A stretch of DNA of 64,000 bases from Branchiostoma lanceolatum (taxonomy: Eukaryota > Chordata > Leptocardii > Amphioxiformes > Branchiostomatidae), in contig NC_089727.1 in the NCBI RefSeq assembly GCF_035083965.1, forward strand, positions 10,297,501-10,361,500. The letters are read 5' to 3'. The translations under genes were made by a program, and so were the position numbers. Position 1 is the first letter of the stretch, and the number at the start of each line of letters is the position of its first letter. Under the pieces are notes generated by a model. The model searched no databases. It was not told the origin of the DNA and saw only the letters and a list, made by a program, of their open reading frames with translations. Below, piece after piece: positions 1 through 11,332 of the stretch.

Positions 1-246
1 TTCAAAGTAGGTATGTGGTTAGCATACGGTTTCATACCTTTGCCTCTTCATCAAAACGTCCCCCAAAATTTACAGTTTTCATTGAATAAAATCACAAAAG
101 ATTCAAGTACTTCAAACACTTGACAATGACAAAGTAGTTATTCTTTTGGTGCCTCCTTGATTCAGCAGACATAGGAATGTTTTCTTTACACATGAAAGTG
201 TCCTATAGCAATAATGAAGTCAATTTTCACAGCACTCCTTCCTTAC
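1..246. other. Left edge, CORO7 intron or downstream part; no exon recognised
   Basis: This stretch follows the last recognisable coronin-7 exon on the minus strand. I searched it for the next expected beta-propeller segment and saw no splice-bounded match. It is probably intron, with the rest of the gene beyond the window. Confidence 0.5.
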
Positions 247-3200
247 CATGTTATTCCCCCCCTCCATCCACTCCTGTGCTGTCATGGCAGGCTGTCCAGA
301 TGCTGTGTCAGGGTACAGATCTTCATGGAAGTCACGATACGACTGAAACACACACATCATTCATGACCTTGAAATATCATAACAAATCCAACTTTCTCCT
401 ATTACCTATGGGCATGAATTATAAGTGTACCATGATTCTTAAATGCAATTGCCTTCACAGGGTGTAAAATATTATCTAAATTAATGTAGATCAATAAATG
501 TTTGTGGTGTGCTTAGTTTTAGTAATACATATATTATATATATACTTAACAGTAGTTTTAGTAATACATTTAGCCTGTAGCATGATATGGCTACTTTTCA
601 TCATATTTTTTTTCCAAATCTCTCTTTTGCTGAGATAATCATGAAGCAAAGGAGGGGACAGGTTTCAGGCGTTTTAAACTGATCATTGCAATTCACTTTC
701 AAATTAAAATGGACAGAATAACTACCTTTGACTCAAAGTATAACCAATAGCAACTTCATTTTGCATGCATCTAAATAATCTCCATTTGAAAGTTGCATAC
801 CTTCCTAGGCACGATGTATGGTAGAGGGATGATAGCCTGGTGCACCAGCAGTAACACACGGTTCACTTCTCCTGTCATCACCTCCATGGCTCGCTTGGGC
901 ACCAAGGCAACTCCTTTTACCTGCTCCGAGCTCATGTGGGGCTGACCTGGAAATTAACGGTCACATAATTACATAGAAACATGTGCACCATACAGCAATC
1001 TCACAGTCATATCTCCATCATCTGCATGGCAACTGTAGACATCTCTCTCAAGGATGTTCTGACAATCAACCCCCATTAACATCCACCAGGTTACATAAAT
1101 CTGCCACTTTGAAAGGCAGTGGTTTTAAGAGATCTCTAGTGCAGCACCCCCTAGGTGTGCACAGTTTAGATATACAGCATTGCATTGTACTGGGGAACAT
1201 TGGGTTGGAGATCTGTTTGCCTAATAGACGTATCTTTTCAGGGTGGCAAAAGTGCAACATGAATAAAAGGGACATGAATAAAAGGGATATAAACAAGTAC
1301 AGATGTACTAAGGACCTTTGACAAGTACATATTATAAGATTTTCTCCTGACAGTATTTGTAAGTAAAACAAAAGATTGTGTGAATTACTTTATCAAGAAA
1401 CTTTAAGGATAATGTCTTACACTCTGTGAGATACGGATGCTTTGAGGTGACTTCAAAGTATCTGACAGCAGAATCTCCCTGTGGAAACAAACAGACATAA
1501 GAGACAACACCTGAACAAAAGCACTTTGTTGTGAAGGGCAGTTATGTGAGAAGACTTTAGAACAATTTGGAAGCCTAAGATATTTGGAAAGGATAAAAAG
1601 AAAAGGTTACATGTATCTGGCAGTGACAAATATAAACTACTGGAAGCTGAACTTTGTACATGCTTCAACTCGTCAGAGTAAGAATTGTGCAATAAAAATA
1701 CAATGTATGTATGAAAAAGGACAATGGCGTTCCTAGATTCAGTGGGATGATTATTATAGAGCCCAGTCCTGTCTGTTTCCCCACTGCTTGACTGTGAAAA
1801 TGTACCTTTCCAGCGAGGAAGAGCATTCCAGTGTCTGCATCATACAGTGGCATAATGGGCCTGAAAAAGACAAAATTGATGAAAATATAAACATTCGAAT
1901 ATCAATACCGGTAAGTCAGTAATCATAATATTATGCAATTTCAAAACTTTCTGAAAAAAATTACTGTGGACTTTCTTTTGTCGTTTCTCAGTTATTGACC
2001 ATTGTTCTAGATATATCAAGTTATTTTTTAAACAACCACTCTTTTGTCCTTCCAACTGTGAACATGTCACAATTCATAAGCTTTTCCAAAACATACCCAA
2101 TATAAAAAGTATGGTGGTCTTGTATATTCAAGATTTTTCCAAAACCTACATGTAACATTATGTATTCTTTTTATAAAAACATAAAATTTAGTCATTCACA
2201 CAACATTTTCTACAAGCTACCACCAAACATATAACAGCCAAGACAAAAGCTTAATCAGCTGAAAGCACAAGATGTCCAGACTACACTAGACAGGCATCAC
2301 GAGACGGCAGTGGAAAATGTGCAGGTAGGTACCCAGTGTTGGAGTCCAGTGTTTCGGTGGCCAGAGGCTGGCCCATGTTGCGAGGGTCCCACACAATGTA
2401 CTGACGTTCGCGCATCTAAAAGGTGCAGGGTAGAGAGGACATACAATGTGCATGGACAATGACTGCCACAGTCAAGCCATGCAAGCTACAACAGACAGAT
2501 ACATGTCAAGTCAAAGTATTAGACAGTGGAATAAACATTCTAAACTCATACTAAGCAAAGCATGCCTTCCAACACAAATCTTCTAGTTCTATGATGGGGA
2601 AAATTATGTGACAAAAAGAGACAAGTCATAATGTTTATAAGCAGAAAAGGAAAGAATAAGTAACAAACTCAACTCTGACACAAGTTCAAACACATATTCA
2701 TGTCCTTTCTAGCTAGCAGAGGTACAAATTCATGGGAAACATAGACTCATGCTGGAAATATTTTGAAGAGCAGTCATTATAGATTACCTATAGTAATTAA
2801 TTGCCTTTGCATATCCGATACAATGTATTTCTCTATTGCAGAAAGCCACATGCAATACACATTTCTTGGCCGTGATATTGCAGACAAAGAAGGTTGTACT
2901 TGAATAGTTTTCAAAAGTTCCACTACCCTTAATGTACATTGTACCACAACATACAGAAAGAAATGTACAATGTAAAAAGTGAAATCATGATTTTAGGGTG
3001 TGTTTGCAGCTCTATCCCTACCTTACTGAAGCCTACAGACAGCAGCATGTCCTTCTCTCCCAACCACAACACCCGCGAGTCACGGACATTCTGATGCCCC
3101 TCCCCTGTCTGGAACACACAAGACTATCTTGTACCATTACACCATATGATCAATGTTAGTCTCAAATTCTGCAGGGTGTGGAGAAATAATGCAACTCCAG

Positions 3201-6200
3201 TGCATATACAATGTACGTGTACCTAGATAAGGCTGGGTATATTCTGGCCTGCTAAATCTAACTTTGCAATGTAACCAAACGCTACAGAGGATGGGGAAGG
3301 CATACTGTTTATTTCCATGACATGAAATGTATTTTCAAAAGCTTGAAATGACAAATATAGTAACGAAAATGAACAACACGTTACTTCAAACAGTGAGTGG
3401 GACGGGAAAAGATTTACAGCTGGAGACAGAACTGATTCTAACGTTCATCATTGTGATATTTTGTTGAAAAGTTCTGTACCTGTACTGTTGTACCAGCTCT
3501 GGGATCTAGAACCCGGACCTTTTTGTCCTGGTGGGAGAAAAGGAACTGTTGGCATCTTCATATCTTTAATTTTGCAATACATTTTTGCATTTCTTTCAAT
3601 ACAGAACAAACATACAGCAAACAATAACACGGTGTACAAAAACAAGTCTACTTGCACAACATTGATAGTCTCCTTCTCATGAATGACACAAACACTAACT
3701 TTTCACTGAATACAGGAGAATCAGTGAGCAAGCATGAAGAGTTTCCAGGCACACACATACCTTACAAGATATACATACCTTACATGACGTTGCTAACAGG
3801 CTGCCATCTTCTTTCCAGGAAAAACTCTGAACTAAGTCATTGTGATCCTCTAGCACTGAAATTGTGAAGGAAGAAAAAGTCAAAAAGCCTAACACGGTCT
3901 GTATTGCAGAGTAATACAAGGTACATAATCAAAATGACTTGATAATAAGGACTTAGTGTAGTGACAATCAATATGGCTAATGATAAAGAGGTGAAGGAGC
4001 TGTAATCGTGACACTGGCTGTCTGAACTATACCATAAGCCTCCTGCTGCGTTCCCACATCCCATATCCTGACAGATCTGTCTGAAGAGAAGCCCAGAACA
4101 TTCTCCGCTGTCGGGTGCCACAGCACGCTCTCCACTCTCCTGTTCGGCGCCGTCAGCGTGGCAGTGGCTGGAGGAGACTCGGTCAGCGGGCCTGACGGGA
4201 TGGTCCATAACTTCACCTGGGGGGTAACAGTTATAAGACATTAGGTTTGGAACTACATGTAGCTATCTAAATGGCTCACAAGTCGTGGCATAGAGAAGTA
4301 CAGTCTATGGAGTTAGCTGGCCAACATGGTATTTTCATGCTATGACAGCCCTATTACAAGTAGTGTTCCAACAGTCCTATGTTCCCACACTCCCATGTTC
4401 CTTATGTTAGGGTTAGGGTTATTGTTAGGAGCTTTTAGGAACATATAGCTGTAAAACCTCGGCACGTAAAAACTGTGCTTTAGTCTACATCATCTTTAGG
4501 AAGTTGCATCTAAAATGAATTTACAACAAATGAAATTGATTTCTAAAAGGACAGCACTCTTTTACAATTTTACCCAGGAACAGGACTGGTGCAATGTACT
4601 CTCAAATATCCAACCATAAATATGTCCCAAAGAACTTCTGCCTTATCATTACTATGTACCTGTCATCCATACCTTACACAGTATACTAATGGTATGAACA
4701 CTGATTCAGACATTAAAGGGTATAGAAGAGTTTCCTAAATAGCTCTCTACCTTATCTATAGTATGTTGTGTTTATCATTTCATGTCCAACTCACCGAGCA
4801 GTCCTGAGAACCCGTCGCCAGAAATGAAGTCTCCGAGAAAGCATCAAACGGTGAGAAGTCGAAGTCCGTCACAGAGTCTATTGAAGAAAAACAATGATTT
4901 CTGTAACCATCTCATCACTAACTAAATCGATAAAATGAATAAATCTAGTCCATCATAGGAAAGACTGATTGACAAGGAATGGAAATATGTATACCTGCAT
5001 GAGCGTGTAGCAAAGGGGTAGATTTGTCTTGCCTGCCAACGCTGTTTAGAGGTAATATACCAAGGATGTTTCCACCTGCAGAAAAGGAACACAATTTCAC
5101 ATTTATCTTCACAGATATTGACAAACAATCAAAGGAAACTGTCATAACTTCTAAGTTCAGGTTGTGGTTCCGACCTTCATGATTGGAAGGTGTTGTTATC
5201 AGTTGAATCCAGATGTTCGTTTATGCCCAGTAAATGAGGCAATAGAGACATGTACATCTTTGGGAGCTGACTGTTTGAAATTAAGGGCTGCTAAGGGTGT
5301 TCAAAGCAATAAACCAATCATATGTCTGTGTAATGGAATGAGTGAATGAACTTAATTGCTCAACAATAACATCACCAAGCAAGCAAATGTCTCAATGGTG
5401 TCATTTACCGACCATGAACGAGCCTTAGGACACAACCAAGCACAACAGAAGGGTTGCTGCACAGTTGAATTTCTGTATTTCAAAACTCCTTTTAAATCTT
5501 GAGAAAGTTTGCAATCAAAGCGGCCCGGAAACAAACAGTTGTTATTTATAATCCTTACCTGGGCTGTCATGGTTGTAGGCAATGTGGTGACAGTTGGCCT
5601 TGATGTGGTTGCCTTGAGAAGACAGGCCCCGGGGAACACTGATGTCCGTGATCCAACCCTTAGAACATATCACAAGAACAGACTGTATCAAATGAATAAT
5701 GATACCTTTGCTAAGAACAATGTTGTTCCGTACCTACTCATAGCATAGTATTACTGTAGCAATCATAATAGTTAAAGCGATTATGATTTAACAATAAGTC
5801 AAGTCAACTTAGCCTGGGTGCCATCCTATTTCTACCGCCGTAGTACCGGAGCTCCTACATTCGCTACCCTAGCCCCGGTAGAAATAGGATGGCACCCAGG
5901 CTAAAGTCAACTGGCATTCACCATTGTATGTGACAATTTACCATATAGTATATACACACTAGCGGCTTGTAAACAACACATGTGGCCTGCGTGGCGACCG
6001 ATTAACTGGCTGGCTGGCTTCCCTGCTGGGCCTAGGGGTCATGGATCACAGCTCTTTGACCCGACGGCCCAAAGATTCCCTACTAGAAACAGTTCATTAG
6101 TGGGACATTGTTAATGATCTAATCATAAGAATAAATGGTGTGACTCACATCCTTCTTGGGCACTTTGGCAGCTGCATTCTTGTACTTGGAAGCCTTGAAG

Positions 6201-6211
6201 CGGAACGCCAT
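247..6211 (-). CDS. CORO7: Coronin-7 (tandem-coronin), 5' half, 13 exons
   Basis: Coronin-7 is a WD40 protein of the Golgi and trans-Golgi network; most coronins bind actin, and family members with two propellers act in membrane traffic. Exons with GT/AG ends: 6211-6149, 5658-5559, 5075-4995, 4877-4795, 4216-4015, 3855-3779, 3527-3480, 3108-3022, 2415-2333, 1860-1806, 1478-1421, 946-801, 342-247. They sum to 1179 nt, exactly 393 codons, with no internal stop. The start ATG at 6211 gives MAFRFKASKYKNAAAKV. Visible landmarks are HIKANCHHIAYNHDSPG (about residues 38-54), VTDFDFSPFDAF (83-94), SVRIWDVGTQQ (about 158-168), VRVLDPR (206-212), the MRER segment at about 248 and VPRKSYRDFHEDLYPDTA (358-375), all in the order of the first propeller of human CORO7. 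The usual length is near 925 aa, so over half the protein is missing at the left edge. Intron 1 holds a MITE. Confidence 0.93.
5810..5903. mobile_element. 94-bp Mutator-like MITE in CORO7 intron 1
   Basis: The ends are perfect 28-bp inverted repeats beginning TAGCCTGGGTGCC and reading back from 5903. The element is flanked by an exact 9-bp direct repeat AAGTCAACT at 5801-5809 and 5904-5912. A 9-bp duplication with long inverted ends is typical of Mutator-like (MULE) elements. Only about 38 bp separate the arms, so it codes for nothing. Confidence 0.9.
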
Positions 6212-7458
6212 GATGATACCCAGACAACAGTGTGTTCAACTCAACTGGCTAGAACTGATCAAAGAGGGAGAGATCATTGAAGACTTGCATGTTATTATAA
6301 CAATTCAAGGAGGTTGCATACTATGGGACTATATCATATGGGGTATGGTCTTGTCTATATAACCTCCTCGGTCTAACAGACAATAAGTAACCAGTGTTGT
6401 TGTTCAAAATAAATGTAGTTGTTGATCACTTGATGTTGATGTCGTTATTGTTGTTGACCCCAACCTAAACAGAATAGACTTAGAGCCATCGTCTCAATAC
6501 TTGTTGTTGTTGCACCATAATGTCTTTCGCCGGATCCGGATCCTAATTAGGTAATCTTAATCCACAGGGTTGATCAATGTAAACAGTGATCAGCTGATAT
6601 GTGATCCTGGACCGATCTGCCGGTGTCACATGATGTCTGAACGATATTTGTTCGGCAGACAAAATTAGACACGTGTTTCGGGTTTGGCATCTGTTCTCAT
6701 TAGTTCTCGGCTACCCATACATTTACCGAATACACATATCAACACAGAAATTGCCACATACTCACAGGAAGGATCAGAACGCCGGGCGGAAAGCAGTCTG
6801 GATCACATGGAAGGGGCGTGGAGAAACCACTTCCTGCTTACAAGGTCAAAGGTCGGGTTTACCTTCTCGATCCCAGGGTAGTCTATGATATGTACCAGGG
6901 CCATAATTTGTGGTAAACAAAAAGAGAGACAGAAAAAAGAAACAGTACAAATGGACCAGATACGATTGATGATTTACCAGAGATCTTCAATGTGCAACCC
7001 TGTGATCGCTACCTCTTCTGACCTCATCCCTATTTGGCCAAATTCTGTTATCATTTTTAAGAACGCTAGAGCTCGCTTCTCAATAACTAATACAAAATCC
7101 CAATCCCATTGGAAATCAGTCGAGGATGCAGTATTCTTATTTTCCGCCAAGTGACGCACTTGTCACGTGCGGCGAAAACAGTGTAGTAGTGGGTGGCGTT
7201 CTTTGTTCTCGTATCGCTCGAGAATAGTTTTCTGAACATTGCTTGATTTTGGATTGTAACTGGAGGACCAGCTCTCTGTTCTAAACTAACGTGGCATGAG
7301 TGAAACTGTAAACGTTCTTTCCCTTTTATTTCTCCTTTATTTTCCTTTGCAGTCCTACATTTTCTCTTCTACTTCTAGACAATGTCCTCACTCTCGGCTT
7401 CATCCGCTTCCTAAGAAACTACTGCCTATTTCAAGACTTATGAGCTAGTATCGTAATA

Positions 7459-7607
7459 CAGTCAAACCTGTACAATTCACAACCTCTACTGACCACTTTT
7501 GATGGTTCCTTTTAGATAATTTTTCTCATTGACTATAGTGACCACCTGTCGGTATAGGGCAGATTATATCGGTCCCCTGAGGGCTCAGTCTTGGGCAGTT
7601 TTGACTG
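7459..7607. mobile_element. 149-bp pogo/Tc1-like MITE, CAGTCAAA ends
   Basis: The left end reads CAGTCAAACCTGTACAA and the right end, on the other strand, CAGTCAAAACTGCCCAA. A TA precedes the left end; the right side has CA, so the expected TA duplication is decayed. The same left end recurs at about 53723 and 54979 in introns of gene D, so this is a dispersed family. Confidence 0.65.
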
Positions 7608-8486
7608 CATAGCTAAGTGCATGTATTATAGAAATTGCATGTATTATAAGCTGAAAGTCCAATCGATCATGAGAATTAGATGTCAATTTGTGGTCACGTG
7701 GTTCCCATGATGCCATGTCGTCTCTTTAGTGGTTGTCAGAATTGCTAAGAGGTTAGAGGTTGTCAGAATTCCTAATCACGGGCGACTGTAGGTCAGGGTT
7801 ACTGTGCGTTCCTATGACATCTCCAGAAGAAGAGACTGTTTAGAAGCAGAAGAAACTGTAGAAGAGGTATGTAATTACTGTTGACAAGACTGTTTGATGT
7901 AGTTCATATAAGACGCCGTCGTCCGTGCGTTAGAGCATGCCTTAACTTGAATCTCTCTATATATAGTAGAAATATTTTTATTGATATCAGATAGAATGCC
8001 AATCCCAGTGGCTGGTTTTTAACTACTGGTTGCTCTGCGATTATGAAACGTTTTACAGTCCAAAAACGTGCTGGTCTGTTTTACAATGATGAAATCATAA
8101 CGCTGAAAATAACCACTAGACTGTAAATCAGAATTATTTATATGCAATGCTATTTTTTTGCTATCAGTTGCTCCAAGCGTTTCATTCATCAAAAGAAGAA
8201 TAAAAACATCCTGTTGTAGGTAATCAATTATTCATTGCTCTATTGTTTGATGCTCGAATGGGAAGGTCATCACTTCCTTTGTCTATTCTTTTATTCAGGA
8301 TAATGTTGCCGGAGATTTCATTTCAATAGTTGAAAGAGGGAGACAAACATACGCGAACGTCGCCTGTGTTTCGACAAGAAACCAGCAGTGAGCAGTGTCT
8401 CCCATCGGTATCCTGTCAGGTAAAGGCAGAGGTAAAGTCTATAGTCTTTCGAGGCCGTAGGGGCAGTTGGTTATTACATCACTGCA

Positions 8487-8707
8487 TCTAGGGCACGGTA
8501 CAGGCGGAGCCCATCACTCTCCTTCCACCGTCTTTTACCTCTCCAACCCAAGTCAGGTACCCATTTTTATACCGCGGTGGGGTGAGGAAAAGCCGTGTTA
8601 AGTGCCTTTCCCAAGGACACTGAACGTCCAACAAGGAAAGCCAGGAATCAAACCCGTGACCTCTTGATCTCGTGTCTGCTAACCTCTCGGCCATTCGACG
8701 CAATTCG
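8487..8707 (-). repeat. tRNA-derived SINE
   Basis: On the minus strand the head at about 8705-8645 looks like a tRNA. It has an A-box-like TGGCCGAGAGG and a B-box-like GGTTTGATTCC, followed by a body with the phrase TCCTTGGGAAAGGCAC. The cloverleaf does not close properly and the sequence continues well past tRNA length, so this is a SINE head and not a tRNA gene. Confidence 0.7.
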
Positions 8708-8936
8708 GTCGAGGGTTTAAACCAAATCTCTATGTAACCTTAGCTTGCCCCGTTGCTGTTGTGCGCTATTGAAGCGGTCCTACCATTATCTATGCACCAT
8801 ATACTTCCTGTCGGAGGAAGCCCTGATTGTGATATCTAATATCAGCAGTGCCCACTGGGTCGAGGGGAGGAAATTAAAGTTCATCTGTGGAGATCACTGG
8901 GAAGACAGAGTCTGACAGACTCTGAAGGAGAACAAT

Positions 8937-9452
8937 ATGGGCAACGCGTGCTTTGGGTGTTGCAGAAAATCAAAATACATTGCAAATAGTCTGAAGGAGA
9001 AAAGAGTCAGAGGCCACAGGGATAGATACATACCCTGCCCGGAGACTTTGAAAAGGAGAGACGCTGAGAGCTTTGCTGCGACTCAGGAAAATGTCCCGGA
9101 GAAAGGTACCGAGGCTTGCGAGGAAATGTGCTATAGGAATGACGAAACAGAGCAAACGCACGACACTGTGGATGAAGACCACGAAAATGATACGGATTCC
9201 AGTGCAAGCAGTACGGGTGAAGCAGAAATGTACTTCGGAGAGGAGAGTGAGGAAGAGGGCACTCCGGAGAGGCAGGAGACCCCGGAGAGAAAATTCTCCG
9301 GCATTAAAATCGAGTTCAAGGCGCGGGTGGAAAACAGCGGGAACCAGCTGACAGAAATGCTACAAGCACGTGGTATTCTAAAGACGAAAGAGGACGGAAT
9401 ACACACCGAACAAAGGTTTCGGGAGGACGGGGGAGGACTCACAACTCTTTGA
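8937..9452 (+). CDS. Small acidic protein with N-terminal lipidation signal
   Basis: The uninterrupted 171-codon frame starts MGNACFGCCRKSK. Gly2 fits N-myristoylation and Cys5, Cys8 and Cys9 fit palmitoylation, followed by basic residues, so a plasma-membrane anchor is likely. Residues about 50-115 are very acidic and rich in Ser, Thr and Glu, probably disordered. Two TPER motifs lie near residues 108-117. A last conserved-looking block, FKARVENSGNQLTEMLQARG, lies near residues 128-147. The start context is AACAATATGG. An AATAAA at 10005-10010, about 550 bp after the stop, could end the transcript. I do not recognise the family. It could be a single-exon gene or the coding exon of a spliced gene. 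Codon use and composition favour this frame over the overlapping ones. Confidence 0.65.
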   Translation: MGNACFGCCRKSKYIANSLKEKRVRGHRDRYIPCPETLKRRDAESFAATQENVPEKGTEACEEMCYRNDETEQTHDTVDEDHENDTDSSASSTGEAEMYFGEESEEEGTPERQETPERKFSGIKIEFKARVENSGNQLTEMLQARGILKTKEDGIHTEQRFREDGGGLTTL

Positions 9453-11332
9453 TCACTGTAATCCTGAGAGAGGTTGGAAAAGGTCAAACTGTTACATGCT
9501 TAAGACAAATAGCATCTTTTTTAATTGAATGAATGAATGAATGCATGCATGTCTTTGCATACAGTCACCAGCTGTCGTTATTTACTACAATCGCATGGTG
9601 TCATGGGATGTGTCTATTGTCTACCTTTGTCTACCGTGACTTGTTCCATCATTCAGAGCGACAAGCCCGCCGAGACTCAGGTTTGATGTCATTCATCACA
9701 TTGTGAATTTTTCAAGCAAATCGTACCACTGAATCACTTTTATACGTAACCGGTGAAGCTTGTATTTTTTTCATGTTCACATTCAAAGTACAAAATGTAT
9801 GAAAGGACTGGCTTTGCCTGGTTTCATTTCAGGCTGTCGTTTTCTTACATGACTCATACAATGGTTTCTTCAATTACGAATGGCTACGAGCACATGGCAA
9901 CGTTTGATTGGATTACAAGAAGAACGAATGTTCACTTTGGATTTTTCACATGTTTACCAACTGCAAACTTAACAATCACGATGTGTAGGATTTGACAATA
10001 TGAAAATAAAACACTTGTTTCTTGAATGCTGTACTGGATGAAACTAAGTAACATGCAATGGAAGAACGACCTCTACAACATCCAGCTATGTTATTGAGAT
10101 ATGAAAGGGTTCAAATCACAGTTTTGACATACAAATTATGTCGACAGAAATGACATGTCATCGCTGTAGCAATACCCTTATAAGGCCATGTTGATCTGAT
10201 TATATGGATGACATCCACGTGTACATTAATTTTCCTCCGTTTAAAAAAAAAAAAATTTCGGCCATACTGCAGAGCGTAAAAACGCTACAAAATGAGAAAA
10301 TACATGCTGAAATTTGCAAGCATCAGAAGCTGATGCGGCTACAGACATGCACAGCTCTCGCAAGGTCTGCCTACTCTGTACATTGCAAATGAATATTTCG
10401 GAAAACGGATGTTAATTCTGTAGAATACCAAAGTCAATTCCAAAGTCGAAGAAGAAGTTTTGAAAGAACAAAAATGAAGAACCTATATTTCGGTATACAG
10501 TACTCTGTGTGTAAAGTTTTGTTCATCCTTCCTGACGTAGATTTCATAATAAAGGTAACTTTTTTTGGCAAACGTTTTTTTTCGCACGCTCGCATCAGTT
10601 TTGGGGTCCCAAGAGGATGTCATCCATGTAATCAAATCAACATGGCCTGATTAATAATTTTCAAATCCATTTTACAGTACACATATTTGTTCTTCATCAT
10701 CAACAAATATACAACTTTGCTGTGATAAGTCAAACGTTGGTGTCTTCTAAGTCTATCCTTACACAAATAATCTATTACTGTAACATTCAATAGACTTAAA
10801 GCCTACTTGAAATGGTAAATTTAACTAGCTTGTTCCATCTTAGACTAGCAGCTTTGCATTATGTAAAACAGATACAGGTGTATAGCTTTTCATTCCATAG
10901 ATGGTGTGAGATATCTAGAAATCTTTCTTCGGACAGAAATATATTCTTAAGATATTCTGTATATTCTTACACTCTATCATGAGAGTACGAAAGTTTTTCA
11001 ATACATTTTGTTCGAAATACTGACAACCGTGTAATAAAAAAAATTAGTCGGTTGCATGAAGCAAAAATATTTCCACATTTTGTTACAGATTTCTTTCTGT
11101 TTTAAAAAACACCCCAATTATCTGTATCCCCATAATACTCAAATTTCTTACATAATGTTGCTGTTGTTTTTCTCAATATTTCTAATGTTATTAATATAGA
11201 CCATCTGTACCGTCCATTGTGGTTTGTGGAGTTTTCCTACTAGAAAACGCTAATTGTGTGTCCCAGGTTCCCCCTTGCACAGTCCTGAGTCGACTTAAAA
11301 ACGCGTGTGTAAATCGGGCCTATATCACCACC
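9453..11332. other. Intergenic between the small ORF and the PPEF 3' end
   Basis: It holds the likely 3' UTR of the upstream ORF up to about 10030 and an inverted-repeat element at 10184-10647. Low-GC sequence next to the PPEF stop codon probably includes the PPEF 3' UTR on the minus strand. No further gene was seen. Confidence 0.6.
10184..10647. mobile_element. 464-bp inverted-repeat DNA element
   Basis: 33-bp ends beginning GGCCATGTTGATYTGATTA face each other with about two mismatches. No exact target-site duplication is visible. A partial copy of the same end occurs at about 32543-32575 in an intron of gene A, so the sequence is dispersed. It has no coding capacity. Confidence 0.75.

Larger units (their letters stand above)
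6212..8936. other. Intergenic, CORO7 5' flank to the small lipidated-protein ORF
   Basis: No gene is recognised. The first few hundred bases should contain the CORO7 promoter, but no clear TATA box or other core element was seen. A hairpin-like segment at 6307-6368 has AAGGAGGTT and AACCTCCT ends. A pogo-type MITE lies at 7459-7607 and a tRNA-derived SINE at 8487-8707. Short open frames here lack coding character. Confidence 0.6.

Noticed and set aside
8487-8707. Possible tRNA gene on the minus strand
   Set aside because: A and B boxes are present but the cloverleaf does not close and a SINE body follows.
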